A stretch of 6,980 nt of DNA from contig CAYZEZ010000251.1 in NCBI GenBank assembly GCA_964477295.1, positions 1-6,980 on the forward strand, in the 5' to 3' direction. Source of the DNA: CAYZEZ01 sp964477295. Its GTDB lineage: Bacteria; Bacteroidota; Bacteroidia; Bacteroidales; SM23-62. The notes below the pieces were generated by a model. That model saw only the letters and a program-made list of their open reading frames with translations, searched no databases and was not told the DNA's origin. Position 1 is the stretch's first letter; every line of letters starts with the position of its first letter. Shown here in pieces: positions 5,827 through 6,980 of this stretch. The position numbers and the translations under genes are program-made.

Positions 5827-6980
5827 TTATGCCAGGAAGTCGCGGGGTATGCCTGACAATCTGCTCACCTTATTGATTTTCTCAGCCACAGGGAACCCTT
5901 TCGTACAACTTACTGTGCAGGCGGTACAATCTGCACATGGATTGCTGTTAATATTATAGCCGGCCAGCAGAGAATGAGCTTTCTCAAGGTTCCTGTATCC
6001 ATAAGCATACATATAGGCCCTCATCAGGTCAGGGACAGGCAGGTTTTTCTGACAGCTCCCATTACAACTCCCACAGCCCTGGCAATACATACCCATCTTA
6101 TTACCTGCCAATTCAAGCGACCTGGCTTCTTCTTCTGTCATGGTAATATCGGTCATCAATTCCAGGTCGGTTTTCATCTGGTCGAAGGTGGTAAATCCCG
6201 GGATAACCGTTGTCACATTGGGATCCTGCAACACCCATTTCAGCGCCGCTTTGGCGTTGACTGGCTTCTGCTTCTCCTGGTCCATATAACCACCGGCCAG
6301 ATTCTTCATGCCGATGATCCCGATCCCGGCAGCTGCTGCCTTGGCGATGGTTTCTTTCAGTTGAGGATAATGGTCCTGCCTGAAATTAATGGATGTAAGT
6401 ATAACGTCGATAATTCCCAATTCGATGGCTGTTTCAATAATTTCCACCTCGTTCCTATGGGTAGAAAATCCGATAAACCTGGTCATTCCTTTTTCTTTAG
6501 CTTCGGCCAACCCTTCCAGGATCGGTCCGTAAAGTGCAGCCTGCCTTGTAGACGGCATATGATGGTATAAAATATCCACCCTGTCCATCTGCAATCGCTG
6601 AAGACTCTCTTCCACATCGCTAATGAATTTCTCCTTGGTTGAGCCGGGCCCCACTATCCCGCTTTGCCAGTCCAAATCAGCAGGAATTACTTTTGTGGCC
6701 ACAACGATCGAATCCCTGTCCACTTCGCTGAAAACCTCACCAAGCATTTTTTCGTTGTTTCCCTGCATATAAAAATGGGCAGTATCAAAAAGAACAATAC
6801 CTGATTTCAACGCTGCCTTAACCAGGTTAGGGTTATCTGAGTTCATCACTCCCATGCTGATCACCGGCAACTCAATACCTGTTCTGCCCAGGGTTCTGGT
6901 AATAAAAGTTTTTTCATAGACAGGCAATCCTGTTCCGGCTTGCAATTGCCCACCAGCGACTGCAGCGCCTGCAGCCGCCA
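5827..6980 (-). CDS. Aldo/keto reductase with C-terminal double [4Fe-4S] motif; 5' end beyond the window
   Basis: A TIM-barrel oxidoreductase fused to a ferredoxin-like tail; the substrate is unknown. The frame stays open to the right edge, so the gene is 5'-partial (383 residues visible). The nearest start codon in the window is a TTG at 6945, but upstream of it the frame reads AAAGAAVAGGQ, like the end of a twin-arginine signal; the RR motif would lie outside. Counting from the TTG, the catalytic tetrad is D54 (FDTAHFY), Y59, K85 (ATK) and H129 (DILYHH). GFST (about 160), GMKNLAGGY and VIPGF mark later barrel strands and the NADP site. The tail has two CX2CX2CX3C motifs, C288/291/294/298 and C337/340/343/347, each fit for one [4Fe-4S] cluster. 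Electron transfer between NAD(P)H chemistry and iron-sulfur clusters, possibly outside the cytoplasm, is inferred. The DUF6599-like gene follows after 81 bases. Confidence 0.93.
   Translation of the reverse strand, partial: AAAGAAVAGGQLQAGTGLPVYEKTFITRTLGRTGIELPVISMGVMNSDNPNLVKAALKSGIVLFDTAHFYMQGNNEKMLGEVFSEVDRDSIVVATKVIPADLDWQSGIVGPGSTKEKFISDVEESLQRLQMDRVDILYHHMPSTRQAALYGPILEGLAEAKEKGMTRFIGFSTHRNEVEIIETAIELGIIDVILTSINFRQDHYPQLKETIAKAAAAGIGIIGMKNLAGGYMDQEKQKPVNAKAALKWVLQDPNVTTVIPGFTTFDQMKTDLELMTDITMTEEEARSLELAGNKMGMYCQGCGSCNGSCQKNLPVPDLMRAYMYAYGYRNLEKAHSLLAGYNINSNPCADCTACTVSCTKGFPVAEKINKVSRLSGIPRDFLA

Noticed and set aside
5974..6570. 198-codon + strand ORF
   Set aside because: It lies antisense to the aldo/keto reductase, whose catalytic and cysteine motifs are unmistakable.
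1..6980. Mobile element, phage, toxin-antitoxin or defence system
   Set aside because: No transposase, integrase, terminal inverted repeats, or antitoxin/toxin or nuclease motifs are seen in any frame.

Overview
The window looks like a chromosomal segment from a member of the Bacteroidota, probably the order Bacteroidales or a relative. The reasons are A-rich start regions without clear Shine-Dalgarno sequences, near matches to the Bacteroidota promoter (TTTG / TAnnTTTG), a signal peptide ending in GFSQ, a free-standing divergent GroES-like gene, and short heptanucleotide repeats in the spacers. The lineage is inferred from style; no marker gene is present.

Left part, + strand: a short-chain dehydrogenase/reductase (203-943) is followed after 18 bases by a PLP-dependent Cys/Met-metabolism enzyme (962-2095). 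After 52 bases comes a GroES-like protein (2148-2534), and after 123 bases an exported M28-type zinc peptidase with all metal ligands (2658-4322). A strong intrinsic terminator (4391-4422) ends this run. The first two genes are probably co-transcribed. The others have candidate promoters and no obvious shared pathway.

Middle, 4323-4899: the terminator is followed by a 36-codon gene for a very lysine-rich protein (4462-4572). Then comes a 42-codon ORF that stays in frame beyond its stop for another 13 codons (4648-4818), possibly a decayed gene. Nothing else is recognised here. The two sides of the window are convergent across this spacer.

Right part, - strand: an aldo/keto reductase with two C-terminal [4Fe-4S] cysteine motifs (5827 to the right edge, 5' end missing) lies upstream of a secreted DUF6599-like protein (4900-5745). 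The reductase starts beyond the window. Its visible N-terminus is an Ala/Gly-rich segment like the end of a Tat export signal, so both proteins may be exported and may be one transcription unit.

The most unusual feature is a set of period-7 repeats in almost every larger spacer (1-41, 84-97, 168-195, 4310-4351, 5760-5773). One array runs through the stop codon of the peptidase. I see no CRISPR, insertion sequence, tRNA, rRNA or phage gene, and no defence or biosynthetic system. Most of the window is ordinary metabolism.
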